A stretch of DNA of 64,000 bases from Cronobacter sakazakii (GCF_000982825.1 NZ_CP011047.1:3410001-3474000), one strand, 5' to 3'; positions 1-8,333 are shown, numbered from the stretch's first letter. The notes: generated by a model not told the origin, from the letters alone. Made by a program: numbers and translations.

Positions 1-696
1 GCGATTTTTGTGGTGCTGTTTGCCATTACGGTGGCGCTGATGATTCCGGCCCTGCGTCTGCCCTCCGGCGCGCCTCAGGGCAATAAAGGCGGCGAGCCGC
101 TGAGCTTTATGATGCTGCTGCGCTCGCGCGTCTACAGCGGCAATGTGCTGATTTATGCCGCCTGCTCCGCCAGTTTCTTCGCCTGGCTCACCGGTTCGCC
201 GTTTATTCTGCATGAGATGGGTTACAGCCCGGCGGTAATCGGACTGAGCTACGTGCCGCAAACTATCGCGTTTTTGATTGGCGGCTATGGCTGTCGCAGC
301 GCGCTGCAAAAATGGAATGGCGAAACGCTGCTGCCGTGGCTGCTGGCAGGCTTCGCGCTGAGCGTGCTCGCCACCTGGCTTGTGGGGTTAAGCGACGCCG
401 TTACGCTCACCACACTGCTTATTCCCTTCTGCCTGATGGCGATGGCGAACGGGGCGATTTACCCTATCGTGGTCGCCGCCGCGCTGCTGCCGTTCCCGCA
501 GGCCACCGGACGCGCCGCCGCGCTGCAAAACACGCTCCAGCTGGGGCTCTGTTTTGTGGCAAGCCTGGTGGTGTCGTGGCTGGTCGCGACCCCGCTGCTG
601 TCAACCACCAGCGTTATGCTGGCAACAGTGGTGCTGGCGGGCCTCGGCTTTCGGTTGCGTGGCCGTCAACGGTTTACGCAATCATCAGCCGCGTGA
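1..696 (+). CDS. ydhC: MFS multidrug transporter YdhC, C-terminal part (cut by window edge)
   Basis: The reading frame is open from base 1 and ends at a TGA at 694-696, so only the last 231 or so residues are present of a family usually near 400. The translation is almost entirely hydrophobic helices separated by short basic loops, as expected for the C-terminal six-helix half of a 12-helix Bcr/CflA-type drug:H+ antiporter in the inner membrane. It contains the Bcr/CflA-like stretch ANGAIYPIVVAAALLPFPQA. The assignment to ydhC rests on this family resemblance plus its position directly upstream of cfa, which is the order in E. coli. The substrate cannot be told from the sequence. Confidence 0.85.
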   Translation, partial: AIFVVLFAITVALMIPALRLPSGAPQGNKGGEPLSFMMLLRSRVYSGNVLIYAACSASFFAWLTGSPFILHEMGYSPAVIGLSYVPQTIAFLIGGYGCRSALQKWNGETLLPWLLAGFALSVLATWLVGLSDAVTLTTLLIPFCLMAMANGAIYPIVVAAALLPFPQATGRAAALQNTLQLGLCFVASLVVSWLVATPLLSTTSVMLATVVLAGLGFRLRGRQRFTQSSAA

Positions 697-737
697 AAAT
701 ATGAAATTTTTGTGATTAGCCTGCTAACGGTCAACAG

Positions 738-766
738 TTGAATCATCGTAAAGCGAGGCCTATACT
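738..766 (+). promoter_or_regulatory. cfa P1 promoter (sigma-70 type)
   Basis: TTGAAT at 738-743 and TATACT at 761-766 are separated by 17 bp. The predicted start near 773 lies about 212 nt before the cfa ATG, which agrees with the long cfa transcript described in E. coli. Confidence 0.7.
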
Positions 767-807
767 GGTTCGCGGCTCTACGATAATTAGCATAAATATT
801 ATGTAGT

Positions 808-835
808 AACGGGAGCTGCTGGCTCCCGTTTTTAT
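808..835 (+). terminator. intrinsic terminator-like hairpin inside the cfa P1 leader
   Basis: A perfect 9-bp stem (808-816 with 822-830) with a 5-nt loop is followed by TTTAT. It can terminate ydhC, but it lies about 35 nt downstream of the predicted cfa P1 start, so it may also attenuate the long cfa transcript. Confidence 0.7.
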
Positions 836-858
836 TTGGAATGACATTTCTGGCAAGG

Positions 859-888
859 GTCATCTCCCTTCCTCTGTTCTACGTCGGA
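859..888 (+). promoter_or_regulatory. CU-rich segment and probable RydC sRNA pairing site in the cfa leader
   Basis: The leader carries a CU-rich run (about 860-876) followed by TTCTACGTCGGA (about 876-887), 98-109 nt before the ATG. From memory, the 5' end of RydC in E. coli pairs with a sequence like this at that distance and stabilises the long mRNA. The site is seen here; the regulation is inferred from E. coli. Confidence 0.5.
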
Positions 889-909
889 TATCAGGCTCGC
901 GGACCTTTC

Positions 910-925
910 CGTGATATTTCTCACA
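910..925 (+). promoter_or_regulatory. CRP-like palindrome upstream of cfa P2
   Basis: CGTGA-N6-TCACA, one mismatch from the CRP core TGTGA-N6-TCACA. Its 14-bp core GTGATATTTCTCAC occurs again, unchanged, downstream of cfa at 2188-2201. Confidence 0.4.
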
Positions 926-940
926 TACCGAAAATTGCGA

Positions 941-947
941 CTACGCT
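941..947 (+). promoter_or_regulatory. cfa P2 -10 element (sigma-S-like)
   Basis: CTACGCT resembles the extended sigma-S -10 (CTATACT). It would start transcription about 32 nt before the cfa ATG, as described for the stationary-phase promoter of E. coli cfa. Confidence 0.5.
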
Positions 948-984
948 GTTTGAAGGTTCTGATCACATCAGTGATGGAGAAGCT

Positions 985-2133
985 ATGAGTTCATCGTGTA
1001 TAGAAGAAGTCAGCATACCGGATAACCACTGGTATCGCATCGCAACTGAACTGCTCAGCCGGGCCGGGATCGCCGTTAACGGCGCTGCTCCTTCCGACAT
1101 TCAGGTGAAAAATCCTGACTTTTTTAAACGGGTGTTACAGGAAGGTTCCCTCGGTCTTGGCGAAAGCTATATGGATGGCTGGTGGGAGTGCGAGCGGCTC
1201 GATCTCTTTTTCACTAAAGTGCTGCGCGCGGGGCTGGAAGAGCAACTGCCACGTCACCTGAAAGATACGCTGCGTATTCTCGGCGCTCGTTTGTTCAATC
1301 TGCAAACCAAAAAACGCGCCTGGATTGTCGGCAAAGAGCATTACGATCTTGGTAACGATCTGTTCAGCCGCATGCTCGACCCATACATGCAGTACTCCTG
1401 CGGCTACTGGAAAGAGGCGGACAACCTGGAAGACGCCCAGCAGGCGAAGTTAAAACTTATCTGCGAAAAACTTCAGCTTAAGCCTGGCATGACGCTGCTG
1501 GATATCGGCTGCGGCTGGGGCGGATTGGCAGCGTTTGCCGCGCGCCATTATGGCGTATCGGTCACCGGCGTGACCATCTCCGCCGAGCAGCAAAAAATGG
1601 CGCAGGAACGCTGCCAGGGGCTGGATGTCACCATTCTGTTGCAGGATTACCGCGATCTCGATTCACAGTTTGACCGCATCGTCTCGGTAGGCATGTTTGA
1701 GCATGTTGGCCCGAAAAACTACGCCACCTATTTTGAGGTTGCCGACCGCAACCTCAAGCCCGACGGGCTTTTCCTGCTGCATACCATCGGCTCACGGAAA
1801 ACGGATAACAACGTAGACCCGTGGATTGATAAGTACATCTTTCCGAATGGCTGCCTGCCTTCGGCGCGCCAGATAGCCGCCGCCAGCGAGCCGCACTTCG
1901 TGATGGAAGACTGGCATAACTTCGGGGCGGACTACGATAAAACGCTGATGGCCTGGTATGCGCGCTTCCTGGCCGCCTGGCCGGAAATTGCGGATAACTA
2001 TTCCGAGCGTTTTAAACGCATGTTTACCTATTATCTCAACGCCTGTGCGGGTGCCTTCCGCGCGCGGGACATTCAGCTGTGGCAGGTGGTCTTCAGCCGC
2101 GGCGTGGAAAACGGCCTGCGCGTCGCCCGTTAA
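985..2133 (+). CDS. cfa: cyclopropane-fatty-acyl-phospholipid synthase
   Basis: Transfers a methylene group from S-adenosylmethionine to cis double bonds of membrane phospholipid acyl chains, forming cyclopropane fatty acids in stationary phase and acid stress. The 382-residue protein from the ATG at 985 equals the usual family length and begins MSSSCIEEVSIPDNHWYRIA. GGAGA at 976-980 is the ribosome site. An upstream in-frame extension to 841 lies in the leader and is not used. The SAM-binding motif LLDIGCGWGGLA is near residue 172, and the family motifs GEHYD-like KEHYDLGNDLF, QYSCGYW and MFEHVG are all present. The gene is monocistronic, with two promoters upstream and a terminator at 2141. 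Confidence 0.97.
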   Translation: MSSSCIEEVSIPDNHWYRIATELLSRAGIAVNGAAPSDIQVKNPDFFKRVLQEGSLGLGESYMDGWWECERLDLFFTKVLRAGLEEQLPRHLKDTLRILGARLFNLQTKKRAWIVGKEHYDLGNDLFSRMLDPYMQYSCGYWKEADNLEDAQQAKLKLICEKLQLKPGMTLLDIGCGWGGLAAFAARHYGVSVTGVTISAEQQKMAQERCQGLDVTILLQDYRDLDSQFDRIVSVGMFEHVGPKNYATYFEVADRNLKPDGLFLLHTIGSRKTDNNVDPWIDKYIFPNGCLPSARQIAAASEPHFVMEDWHNFGADYDKTLMAWYARFLAAWPEIADNYSERFKRMFTYYLNACAGAFRARDIQLWQVVFSRGVENGLRVAR

Positions 2134-2140
2134 GCGTCCA

Positions 2141-2165
2141 CCCCGGCGCATGCCGGGGGCTTTTT
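2141..2165 (+). terminator. cfa terminator
   Basis: 7-bp G+C stem (2141-2147 with 2152-2158), 4-nt loop and a T run, 8 nt after the cfa stop. Confidence 0.85.
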
Positions 2166-2186
2166 GCCACTCTCTCTTCCTCGCTT

Positions 2187-2202
2187 TGTGATATTTCTCA
2201 CG
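2187..2202 (+). promoter_or_regulatory. CRP binding site for the beta-glucoside operon
   Basis: TGTGA-N6-TCACG, an almost perfect CRP site centred near 2194.5. A GATAAA -10-like hexamer at 2222-2227 would put the site near -41 (class II geometry). A catabolite-controlled PTS operon follows, which supports the call. Confidence 0.65.
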
Positions 2203-2261
2203 CTTTCGCGACGTTTCCTTCGATAAAAGTGATCCCGGCAGCAATCAGGTGACAGACACGT

Positions 2262-2275
2262 GGAAACCGGTTTCC
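2262..2275 (+). promoter_or_regulatory. LacI-family operator
   Basis: Perfect 14-bp palindrome GGAAACCGGTTTCC with the central CG typical of LacI/GalR operators. It lies just downstream of the predicted promoter and 53 bp before the EIIC gene. The regulator encoded at 5131 is the likely ligand-responsive repressor. Confidence 0.65.
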
Positions 2276-2327
2276 GTTTTGTTTCAAACTGAGCGCTATT
2301 CCCTCTGCCTGATTAAGGAAACGTGTC

Positions 2328-3647
2328 ATGAGTCTGTACCAGAGTATGGTCCATGTTATTGAAAATAAAATTACACCGCTGGCGGGTGCGATGGGGTCGC
2401 AGCGTCACGTGGTGGCTATCAGGGATGGTTTCCTTGCCGCCCTGCCGTTTATGATTATCGGTTCGTTTCTGCTGGTTTTTATCTTCCCGCCTTTCTCGCC
2501 GGATACGCAAATTGGCTTTTGTCGCGCATGGCTCGATCTCTCGCTGAAATATCGCGAGCAGCTGATGCTGCCGTTTAATCTCAGCATGGGCGTCATGACG
2601 TTTTTTATCTCGGTCGGTATTGGCGCGAGTCTTGGCAAGCACTATAAGCTTGACCCTATCATGACCGGCCTGCTGGCGTTTATGGCCTTTCTGCTGGTGG
2701 CGGCGCCCTATAAAGACGGGCAAATTTCCACGCAGTATTTCTCAGGTCAGGGCATTTTCACCGCGCTTATTACCGCGATTTACGCGAGCGAAATGTATGC
2801 CTTTCTGAAGCGCCACAACATTACTATCCGCCTGCCAAAAGAGGTGCCGACCGGCGTCGCGCGCTCGTTTGAAATTTTGATCCCGGTGGTGGTCATTGTC
2901 CTTACGCTTCATCCGCTTAACCTTATCATTGAATCCACTACCGGCATGATCCTGCCGGAAGCGATCATGCACCTGCTTTCACCGCTGGTCGCGGCGTCTG
3001 ACTCTCTCCCGGCCATTCTGATTTCCGTTTTGATCTGCCAGATCCTGTGGTTTGCCGGTATTCACGGCGCGCTGATCGTCACCGGCATTATGAACCCGTT
3101 CTGGATGGCGAACCTCTCCGCCAACCAGGCCGCACTGGCGGCGGGCCAGGCGCTGCCGCATATCTATCTGCAAGGGTTCTGGGATCACTACCTGCTGATT
3201 GGCGGCGTTGGCTCTACTCTCCCGCTGGCGTTCCTGCTGCTGCGCAGCCGCGCGGTGCATCTGCGTACCATCGGTAAAATGGGCGTCGTGCCGAGTATGT
3301 TTAACATCAACGAACCGATTCTGTTTGGCGCGCCGGTCATTATGAACCCGGTCTTTTTCCTGCCGTTTATTCTGGTGCCGATGGTGAACGCCGTTCTTGC
3401 CTGGACCGCGACCAAACTCGGCTGGCTGGCGCAGGTCGTCTCGCTGACGCCGTGGACCACGCCCGCGCCCATCGGCGCGTCGTGGGCTGCGAACTGGGCT
3501 TTCAGTCCGGTCATCATGTGCCTGATTTGTATGGTGATGTCGGCATTAATGTACTACCCGTTTGTGAAAGCCTACGAGCGCACCCTGCAAAAGCAGGAAG
3601 CGGCGCAGGACAACACCGAAGGTGACACTGTCACGAATAATGCCTGA
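2328..3647 (+). CDS. PTS cellobiose/beta-glucoside-type permease, EIIC component
   Basis: A 439-residue polytopic membrane protein of the lactose/cellobiose EIIC family (CelB/ChbC type), which moves a beta-linked disaccharide across the inner membrane during PEP-dependent phosphorylation. The N-terminus RDGFLAALPFMIIGSFLLVF and the substrate-loop segment FNINEPILFGAPVIMNPVFF are characteristic of the family. AAGGAAAC precedes the ATG. The gene leads an operon with a GH1 enzyme and a LacI regulator. No EIIA or EIIB domain is fused or encoded nearby, so phosphoryl transfer must come from proteins encoded elsewhere. The sugar is inferred to be a beta-glucoside; the exact one is not determinable. 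Confidence 0.9.
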   Translation: MSLYQSMVHVIENKITPLAGAMGSQRHVVAIRDGFLAALPFMIIGSFLLVFIFPPFSPDTQIGFCRAWLDLSLKYREQLMLPFNLSMGVMTFFISVGIGASLGKHYKLDPIMTGLLAFMAFLLVAAPYKDGQISTQYFSGQGIFTALITAIYASEMYAFLKRHNITIRLPKEVPTGVARSFEILIPVVVIVLTLHPLNLIIESTTGMILPEAIMHLLSPLVAASDSLPAILISVLICQILWFAGIHGALIVTGIMNPFWMANLSANQAALAAGQALPHIYLQGFWDHYLLIGGVGSTLPLAFLLLRSRAVHLRTIGKMGVVPSMFNINEPILFGAPVIMNPVFFLPFILVPMVNAVLAWTATKLGWLAQVVSLTPWTTPAPIGASWAANWAFSPVIMCLICMVMSALMYYPFVKAYERTLQKQEAAQDNTEGDTVTNNA

Positions 3648-3654
3648 TTTTATC

Positions 3655-3677
3655 GCGCCTGCCCTGTTGGCAGGCGC
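3655..3677 (+). other. intercistronic hairpin between EIIC and GH1
   Basis: Perfect 9-bp stem (3655-3663 with 3669-3677), 5-nt loop, no T run. It is more likely a processing or stability element than a terminator. Confidence 0.5.
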
Positions 3678-3700
3678 CTGACTACGCTATGAGGATGGAT

Positions 3701-5086
3701 ATGCACTACTCATTTCCTGAAGGATTCTGGTGGGGCAGCGCCAGCTCGGCGCCGCAAACTGAGGGTGAAAGCCTGAGCCACGGCAAAACGCCAACAACAT
3801 GGGATCACTGGTTCCGCCTGCAGCCAGAGCGTTTCCACCACGGCGTTGGCCCGGCGCAGACCTCCACGTTTTATCAGCACTGGAAAGAAGACATCGCGCT
3901 ACTCAAGGCGCTTAACCATAATACCTTCCGCACGTCCATCTCCTGGGCGCGCCTGATCCCCGATGGCACCGGCGCGGTGAATCAGGAAGCCGTCGCCTTC
4001 TACAATCAGGTAATTGATGAGCTTCTGCGCCAGGGCATTACGCCATTCATAAACCTGTTCCACTTCGATATGCCGTTAGCGCTGCAGGAACAGGGCGGCT
4101 TTGAGAACCGTAAAGTTATCGACGCGTTTGAAGCCTACGCCCGCACCTGCTTTGAACTGTTTGGCGACAGAGTGACGCACTGGTTTACCTTCAACGAGCC
4201 GATTGTGCCGGTGGAAGGCGGTTACCTCTATGACTTCCACTACCCGAACGTGGTCGATTTCCGCCGCGCCGCGACCGTCGCCTACCACACGATGCTGGCC
4301 CATGCCCGTGCGGTGAAGGCCTACCACGAGCGTAACGACGGCGGCGAAATCGGTATTATTCTGAACCTCACCCCTTCTTACCCGCGTTCACAAAACCCGG
4401 CAGACGTGAAAGCGGCGCACATCGCCGATCTGATGTTTAACCGCAGCTTCCTTGATCCGGCGCTGCGCGGCAGTTACCCGGAAGATTTAGTCGCGCTGCT
4501 GGCGCAATACGATCAACTCCCTGCGTGCCAGCCCGGCGATAAAGAGCTGCTGGCGGCGGGTGTGGTGGATCTGCTCGGCATCAACTACTATCAGCCGCGT
4601 CGCATTCAGTGTCGTGATTCGCAGGTCAATCCGGAGAGCCCGTTCATGCCGGAGTGGTTCTTCAGCGCTTATGAAATGCCGGGCCGCAAAATGAACCCGT
4701 ATCGCGGCTGGGAAATTTATGAGAAGGGCGTCTACGACATCCTCACCCGCCTGCGTGTAGATTATGGCAACCCGCGCTGCTATATCTCAGAAAACGGCAT
4801 GGGCGTTGAGAATGAACAGCGCTTCGAGCGCGACGGGCAGATTCAGGATGATTATCGCATTGCGTTTGTGCGCGATCACCTGAAATGGCTGCATAAGGGC
4901 ATCAGCGAAGGCAGCCGCTGTCTGGGCTACCACATGTGGACCTTCATTGATAACTGGTCCTGGTGCAACGCTTACAAGAACCGCTACGGCTTTGTATCGC
5001 TCGATCTGGAAAGCCAGAAACGCACGATCAAAAAGAGCGGTGAATGGTACCGCCAGGTAGCGGCCAGGAACGGGTTTGATGAGTAA
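3701..5086 (+). CDS. 6-phospho-beta-glucosidase (GH1)
   Basis: Hydrolyses the 6-phospho-beta-glucoside delivered by the adjacent EIIC into glucose 6-phosphate and an aglycone or sugar, in the cytoplasm. The GH1 signatures are complete: acid/base Glu in TFNEP (about residue 166), nucleophile Glu in ISENG (about residue 364), and N-terminal FPEGFWWGSASSAPQTEG. The phospho-binding region reads SWCNAYKNRYG. The Ser and Tyr of the phospho-glycosidase signature are present, but the Lys is one position earlier than in LacG-type enzymes, so specificity could differ. ATGs at 3689, 3695 and 3701 are in frame; GAGGA at 3691-3695 favours 3701 (461 residues). Confidence 0.92.
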   Translation: MHYSFPEGFWWGSASSAPQTEGESLSHGKTPTTWDHWFRLQPERFHHGVGPAQTSTFYQHWKEDIALLKALNHNTFRTSISWARLIPDGTGAVNQEAVAFYNQVIDELLRQGITPFINLFHFDMPLALQEQGGFENRKVIDAFEAYARTCFELFGDRVTHWFTFNEPIVPVEGGYLYDFHYPNVVDFRRAATVAYHTMLAHARAVKAYHERNDGGEIGIILNLTPSYPRSQNPADVKAAHIADLMFNRSFLDPALRGSYPEDLVALLAQYDQLPACQPGDKELLAAGVVDLLGINYYQPRRIQCRDSQVNPESPFMPEWFFSAYEMPGRKMNPYRGWEIYEKGVYDILTRLRVDYGNPRCYISENGMGVENEQRFERDGQIQDDYRIAFVRDHLKWLHKGISEGSRCLGYHMWTFIDNWSWCNAYKNRYGFVSLDLESQKRTIKKSGEWYRQVAARNGFDE

Positions 5087-5130
5087 CCGAGTGGCGGCCT
5101 TCGCGCCGCCACGCTTTGCAGGAAAACACG

Positions 5131-6051
5131 ATGTCCACCATTAATGATGTCGCGCGCCTGGCGCGCGTCTCGAAAGCCACTGTTTCCCGCGTACTTAGCG
5201 GCAATCGCGGCGTCAAGGAAGAGAGCCGTCTCGCGGTGCTGCGTGCCGCCGAGATGCTGAACTATCAGCCGAACGCCATTGCGCAGTCGCTCTCAAGCCA
5301 GATGACCCACTGCATCGGCGTGATTTGCGCCAGCGAACATATTCAGCAGGCTACCTGCTGGCTACAGGCGCTGGAAAAAGAGCTCAGCCGGCAGGGTAAA
5401 CACCTTCTGCTGCGTTTTGCGAGTACGCCGCAAGAGGTGACACGCGCCCGCGCCGAGCTGGATTCCGGCCTCTGCGACGCGCTGATGATTGTCGGGGCCC
5501 GCTTTCCTCTGCCCCCGCTTGATAACGACGTGATTCTGGTTGACTGTCTGAGTGCCGCAACCGCACAGGGAATTTTGTTCGACTGGTTGTTTGCCGCGCA
5601 GACGGCGGTGCAGTATTTATGCAGCCACCAGCGGCGCGATATCGCGCTGATTAACTTCCCGGCGGGCGATGCGGCAGCAGAGATCTTACAGGGCTATCGC
5701 CAGGCGGCGGAAAACCACCTGATCCCGTTTCATCGCCAGCGCGTCATTGAAGATGAGCCGGTGCTGCGTATCGCCCTGCAAAAGCTTATCAACAGCGGCG
5801 TGAAATTTAATGCGCTGCTGGTGACCGATGACAGTCAGGCGCGCGAAGCGGTGGCGATGCTGCGCGAATACCGTTTCGCGGTGCCGGAGCAGGTGCTGGT
5901 GTTCAGTCTTGAGAGCTCAGGGCGCGGTGTGGGGCTTGAGAGCGTTCCGGCCATCGGGTATTCGCTGGAGAGTATCGCCCGGCAGGCGGTGGCGCTGCTT
6001 TCAGGCGGCGCGCCGGGCGAACGGGTACGCGGAACGCTGGTGAGCGCCTGA
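5131..6051 (+). CDS. LacI-family transcriptional regulator of the beta-glucoside operon
   Basis: A 306-residue DNA-binding repressor. The N-terminal helix-turn-helix STINDVARLARVSKATVSRV and hinge NYQPNAIAQSLSSQ are classical LacI/GalR, followed by a periplasmic-binding-protein-like effector domain. The ATG at 5131 has AGGAAAA upstream; an in-frame TTG at 5116 is ignored. It is the third gene of the operon, 44 nt after the GH1 stop, and probably binds the palindrome at 2262. The C-terminal domain is a little shorter than AscG/CelR relatives. The effector is presumably a phosphorylated beta-glucoside (inference). Confidence 0.9.
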   Translation: MSTINDVARLARVSKATVSRVLSGNRGVKEESRLAVLRAAEMLNYQPNAIAQSLSSQMTHCIGVICASEHIQQATCWLQALEKELSRQGKHLLLRFASTPQEVTRARAELDSGLCDALMIVGARFPLPPLDNDVILVDCLSAATAQGILFDWLFAAQTAVQYLCSHQRRDIALINFPAGDAAAEILQGYRQAAENHLIPFHRQRVIEDEPVLRIALQKLINSGVKFNALLVTDDSQAREAVAMLREYRFAVPEQVLVFSLESSGRGVGLESVPAIGYSLESIARQAVALLSGGAPGERVRGTLVSA

Positions 6052-6067
6052 GCGTACCCGCGATAGA

Positions 6068-6718
6068 TTATTCGGCGGGGTGAAGCTGGGCGGTAATGGC
6101 TGCGGCGGCTTCGCGAGACGCCAGTACACGCTCAACTGTATCTACTACGGCCTGGGTCTGCGGATCGATTTCAATATTCACCCGCTGGCCCAGTTTTTTC
6201 GTGCCAAGCGTGGTGCGCTGGAGCGTTTCCGGGATCAGGAAAACGCAGAACCGCGTCGCCGTCACTTCCCCTACCGTCAGGCTGATACCGTCAATGCCGA
6301 TATAGCCTTTGTGCAGGATATACTTCATCAGCGTCGGGTCCTGAATTTTAAACCAGATCTGCCGGTTATTTTCCGATGTCAGGATCTTCGCAACCTCCGC
6401 CGTGGTCATAATATGCCCGGACATTAAATGCCCGCCAATTTCATCGCTGAATTTCGCGGCGCGTTCAATGTTGACCACATCGCCGGTCTGTAAATCCCCA
6501 AGGTTAGTAATGCGTAGCGTTTCTTTCATTAAATCGAAGCTGACACGGTTGCCGTTAATTTCCGTTACCGTCAGGCAGCAGCCGTTGTGCGCCACCGATG
6601 CGCCCGTCTCAAGCCCCGGCAGCAGCTCATCTGGCAGCTCCACCACATGGGTGCGGAAATTCGGTTTTTCATCGATAGCCACGATTTTCGCGGTGCCCTG
6701 AACAATACCGGTAAACAT
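6068..6718 (-). CDS. ribC: riboflavin synthase, alpha subunit
   Basis: Dismutates two 6,7-dimethyl-8-ribityllumazine molecules into riboflavin and the pyrimidinedione precursor, the last step of riboflavin synthesis. The 216-residue protein has the two tandem lumazine-binding barrels of the family. Barrel 1 starts MFTGIVQGTAKI with the motif NGCCLTV; barrel 2 starts near HLMSGHI with the motif GISLTVGEV. Length matches E. coli RibC (called ribE in other nomenclature). It is convergent with the LacI gene and divergent from mdtK, as on the E. coli map. No FMN riboswitch is visible upstream. Confidence 0.96.
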   Translation of the reverse strand: MFTGIVQGTAKIVAIDEKPNFRTHVVELPDELLPGLETGASVAHNGCCLTVTEINGNRVSFDLMKETLRITNLGDLQTGDVVNIERAAKFSDEIGGHLMSGHIMTTAEVAKILTSENNRQIWFKIQDPTLMKYILHKGYIGIDGISLTVGEVTATRFCVFLIPETLQRTTLGTKKLGQRVNIEIDPQTQAVVDTVERVLASREAAAAITAQLHPAE

Positions 6719-6859
6719 ATTTTGCCACTCCTGGATTCGCTAACATGGCGGCGCGCGGCCGCGAGATTCATAACCAGAACAATAACAGGTGGAATATGCC
6801 CTTGCCAGCCTGAGCGGTCTTAAGCGCATTATTTCACTGGCTTAATAGTGAACTCTCGC

Positions 6860-6865
6860 TACAAT
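6860..6865 (+). promoter_or_regulatory. candidate mdtK -10 element
   Basis: TACAAT at 6860-6865 is the best -10 match in the ribC-mdtK intergenic region. The -35 partner 17 bp upstream (CTGGCT) is weak, so the call is tentative. Confidence 0.35.
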
Positions 6866-6896
6866 AGTCTGACTAATTCCCCTGCATTTTCTTCTT

Positions 6897-6920
6897 GCTG
6901 CCCTTTGCGGCGGCTTTTTT
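6897..6920 (+). terminator. terminator-like hairpin in the mdtK leader
   Basis: 6-bp stem (6897-6902 with 6909-6914, one G-U pair), 6-nt loop and six T residues at 6915-6920. It ends 34 nt before the mdtK start and about 50 nt after the candidate promoter, so it could attenuate mdtK. No other gene on the plus strand needs it. Confidence 0.5.
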
Positions 6921-6954
6921 GTCTCTCAAATAACAACAATATACAGGTGTTCAC

Positions 6955-8328
6955 GTGCAGAAGTATTTTGTCGAAGCGCGTCAGTTATTAGCTCTGGCAA
7001 TCCCGGTGATTTTCGCGCAAATCGCCCAGACCTCGATGGGGGTTGTCGATACCGTTATGGCTGGTGGCTACAGCGCCACCGATATGGCAGCGGTCGCCAT
7101 CGGGACCTCTATCTGGCTCCCCGCCATCCTCTTTGGTCACGGCCTGCTGCTGGCGCTTACGCCAGTCATCGCTCAGCTTAACGGCTCCGGTCGCCGCGAC
7201 CGCATCGCGCATCAGGTGCAGCAAGGCTTTGTGCTGGCCGGGCTGGTGTCTGTGCTTATCATGCTGGTGTTATGGAACGCCGGTTATATCATCCACGCGA
7301 TGCACAATATCGACCCGGTTCTCGCCGACAAAGCGGTGAATTACCTGCGTGCGCTGCTGTGGGGCGCGCCGGGTTATCTTTTCTTTCAGGTAATGCGTAA
7401 CCAGTGTGAAGGGCTCGCCAAAACCACGCCGGGCATGGCAATGGGCTTTATCGGCCTGCTGGTGAATATTCCGGTGAACTATATCTTCATTTACGGTCAT
7501 TTTGGTATGCCGGAACTGGGCGGCGTCGGTTGCGGCGTGGCGACTGCGTCGGTGTACTGGGTGATGTTTTTCTGCATGCGCTTCTGGGTTAAACGCGCAG
7601 GCTCGATGCGTGATATTCGGCCTGAGCCCGCAAGCCGCCGCTTTGACTGGCCGGTTATCCGTCGTCTCGCGCAGATTGGTATGCCAGTGGCGCTGGCGCT
7701 GTTTTTTGAGGTCACGTTGTTTGCGGTCGTGGCGCTGTTAGTGTCGCCGCTCGGGATTGTCGATGTCGCGGGCCACCAGATTGCGCTCAACTTTAGCTCG
7801 CTCATGTTTGTACTGCCGATGTCGATGAGCGCTGCGGTGACCATTCGCGTCGGTTTCCGTCTCGGGCAGGGTTCGACGCTTGAGGCACAAACCTCGGCAC
7901 GAACAGGCATTATCGTCGGCATCTGCCTTGCCGTGCTGACGGCCCTCTTTACTGTGGTATTCCGCGAGCCTATCGCCCTGCTCTATAACGACAACCCGGA
8001 AGTGGTCACTCTCGCCTCGCATCTGATGCTGCTGGCGGCGATTTATCAGATTTCGGATTCGATTCAGGTGATCGGCAGTGGCGTCCTGCGTGGCTATAAA
8101 GACACGCGATCGATTTTCTTTATCACCTTCATCGCCTACTGGGTGCTGGGTCTGCCGAGCGGCTACATTCTGGGTCTGACCGACTGGGTCGTGGAACCCA
8201 TGGGCCCGGCGGGCTTCTGGTTTGGCTTTATACTCGGCCTGACCTCTGCCGCTATCATGATGATGTGGCGTATGCGTTACCTGCAACGTCAGCCCTCGGA
8301 AACCATACTGGCGCGTGCCGCGCGCTAA
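6955..8328 (+). CDS. mdtK: multidrug efflux MATE transporter MdtK
   Basis: Cation-coupled export of drugs, fluoroquinolones and cationic dyes across the inner membrane. The 457-residue protein equals the length of E. coli MdtK and is close to it throughout the N-terminal half (VDTVMAGGYSATDMAAVAIG, then GHGLLLALTPVIAQLNGSGR). Twelve hydrophobic segments are visible in two MATE halves. The start is a GTG at 6955 that gives MQKYFVEARQLLALAIP; AGG near 6946 is a weak ribosome site, so translation may be modest. The leader contains a terminator-like hairpin. A strong terminator follows at 8334. Confidence 0.96.
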   Translation: MQKYFVEARQLLALAIPVIFAQIAQTSMGVVDTVMAGGYSATDMAAVAIGTSIWLPAILFGHGLLLALTPVIAQLNGSGRRDRIAHQVQQGFVLAGLVSVLIMLVLWNAGYIIHAMHNIDPVLADKAVNYLRALLWGAPGYLFFQVMRNQCEGLAKTTPGMAMGFIGLLVNIPVNYIFIYGHFGMPELGGVGCGVATASVYWVMFFCMRFWVKRAGSMRDIRPEPASRRFDWPVIRRLAQIGMPVALALFFEVTLFAVVALLVSPLGIVDVAGHQIALNFSSLMFVLPMSMSAAVTIRVGFRLGQGSTLEAQTSARTGIIVGICLAVLTALFTVVFREPIALLYNDNPEVVTLASHLMLLAAIYQISDSIQVIGSGVLRGYKDTRSIFFITFIAYWVLGLPSGYILGLTDWVVEPMGPAGFWFGFILGLTSAAIMMMWRMRYLQRQPSETILARAAR

Positions 8329-8333
8329 TCCAG

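Noticed and set aside
6400..6954. FMN riboswitch near ribC
   Set aside because: No RFN-element conserved blocks seen; in enterobacteria the riboswitch precedes ribB.
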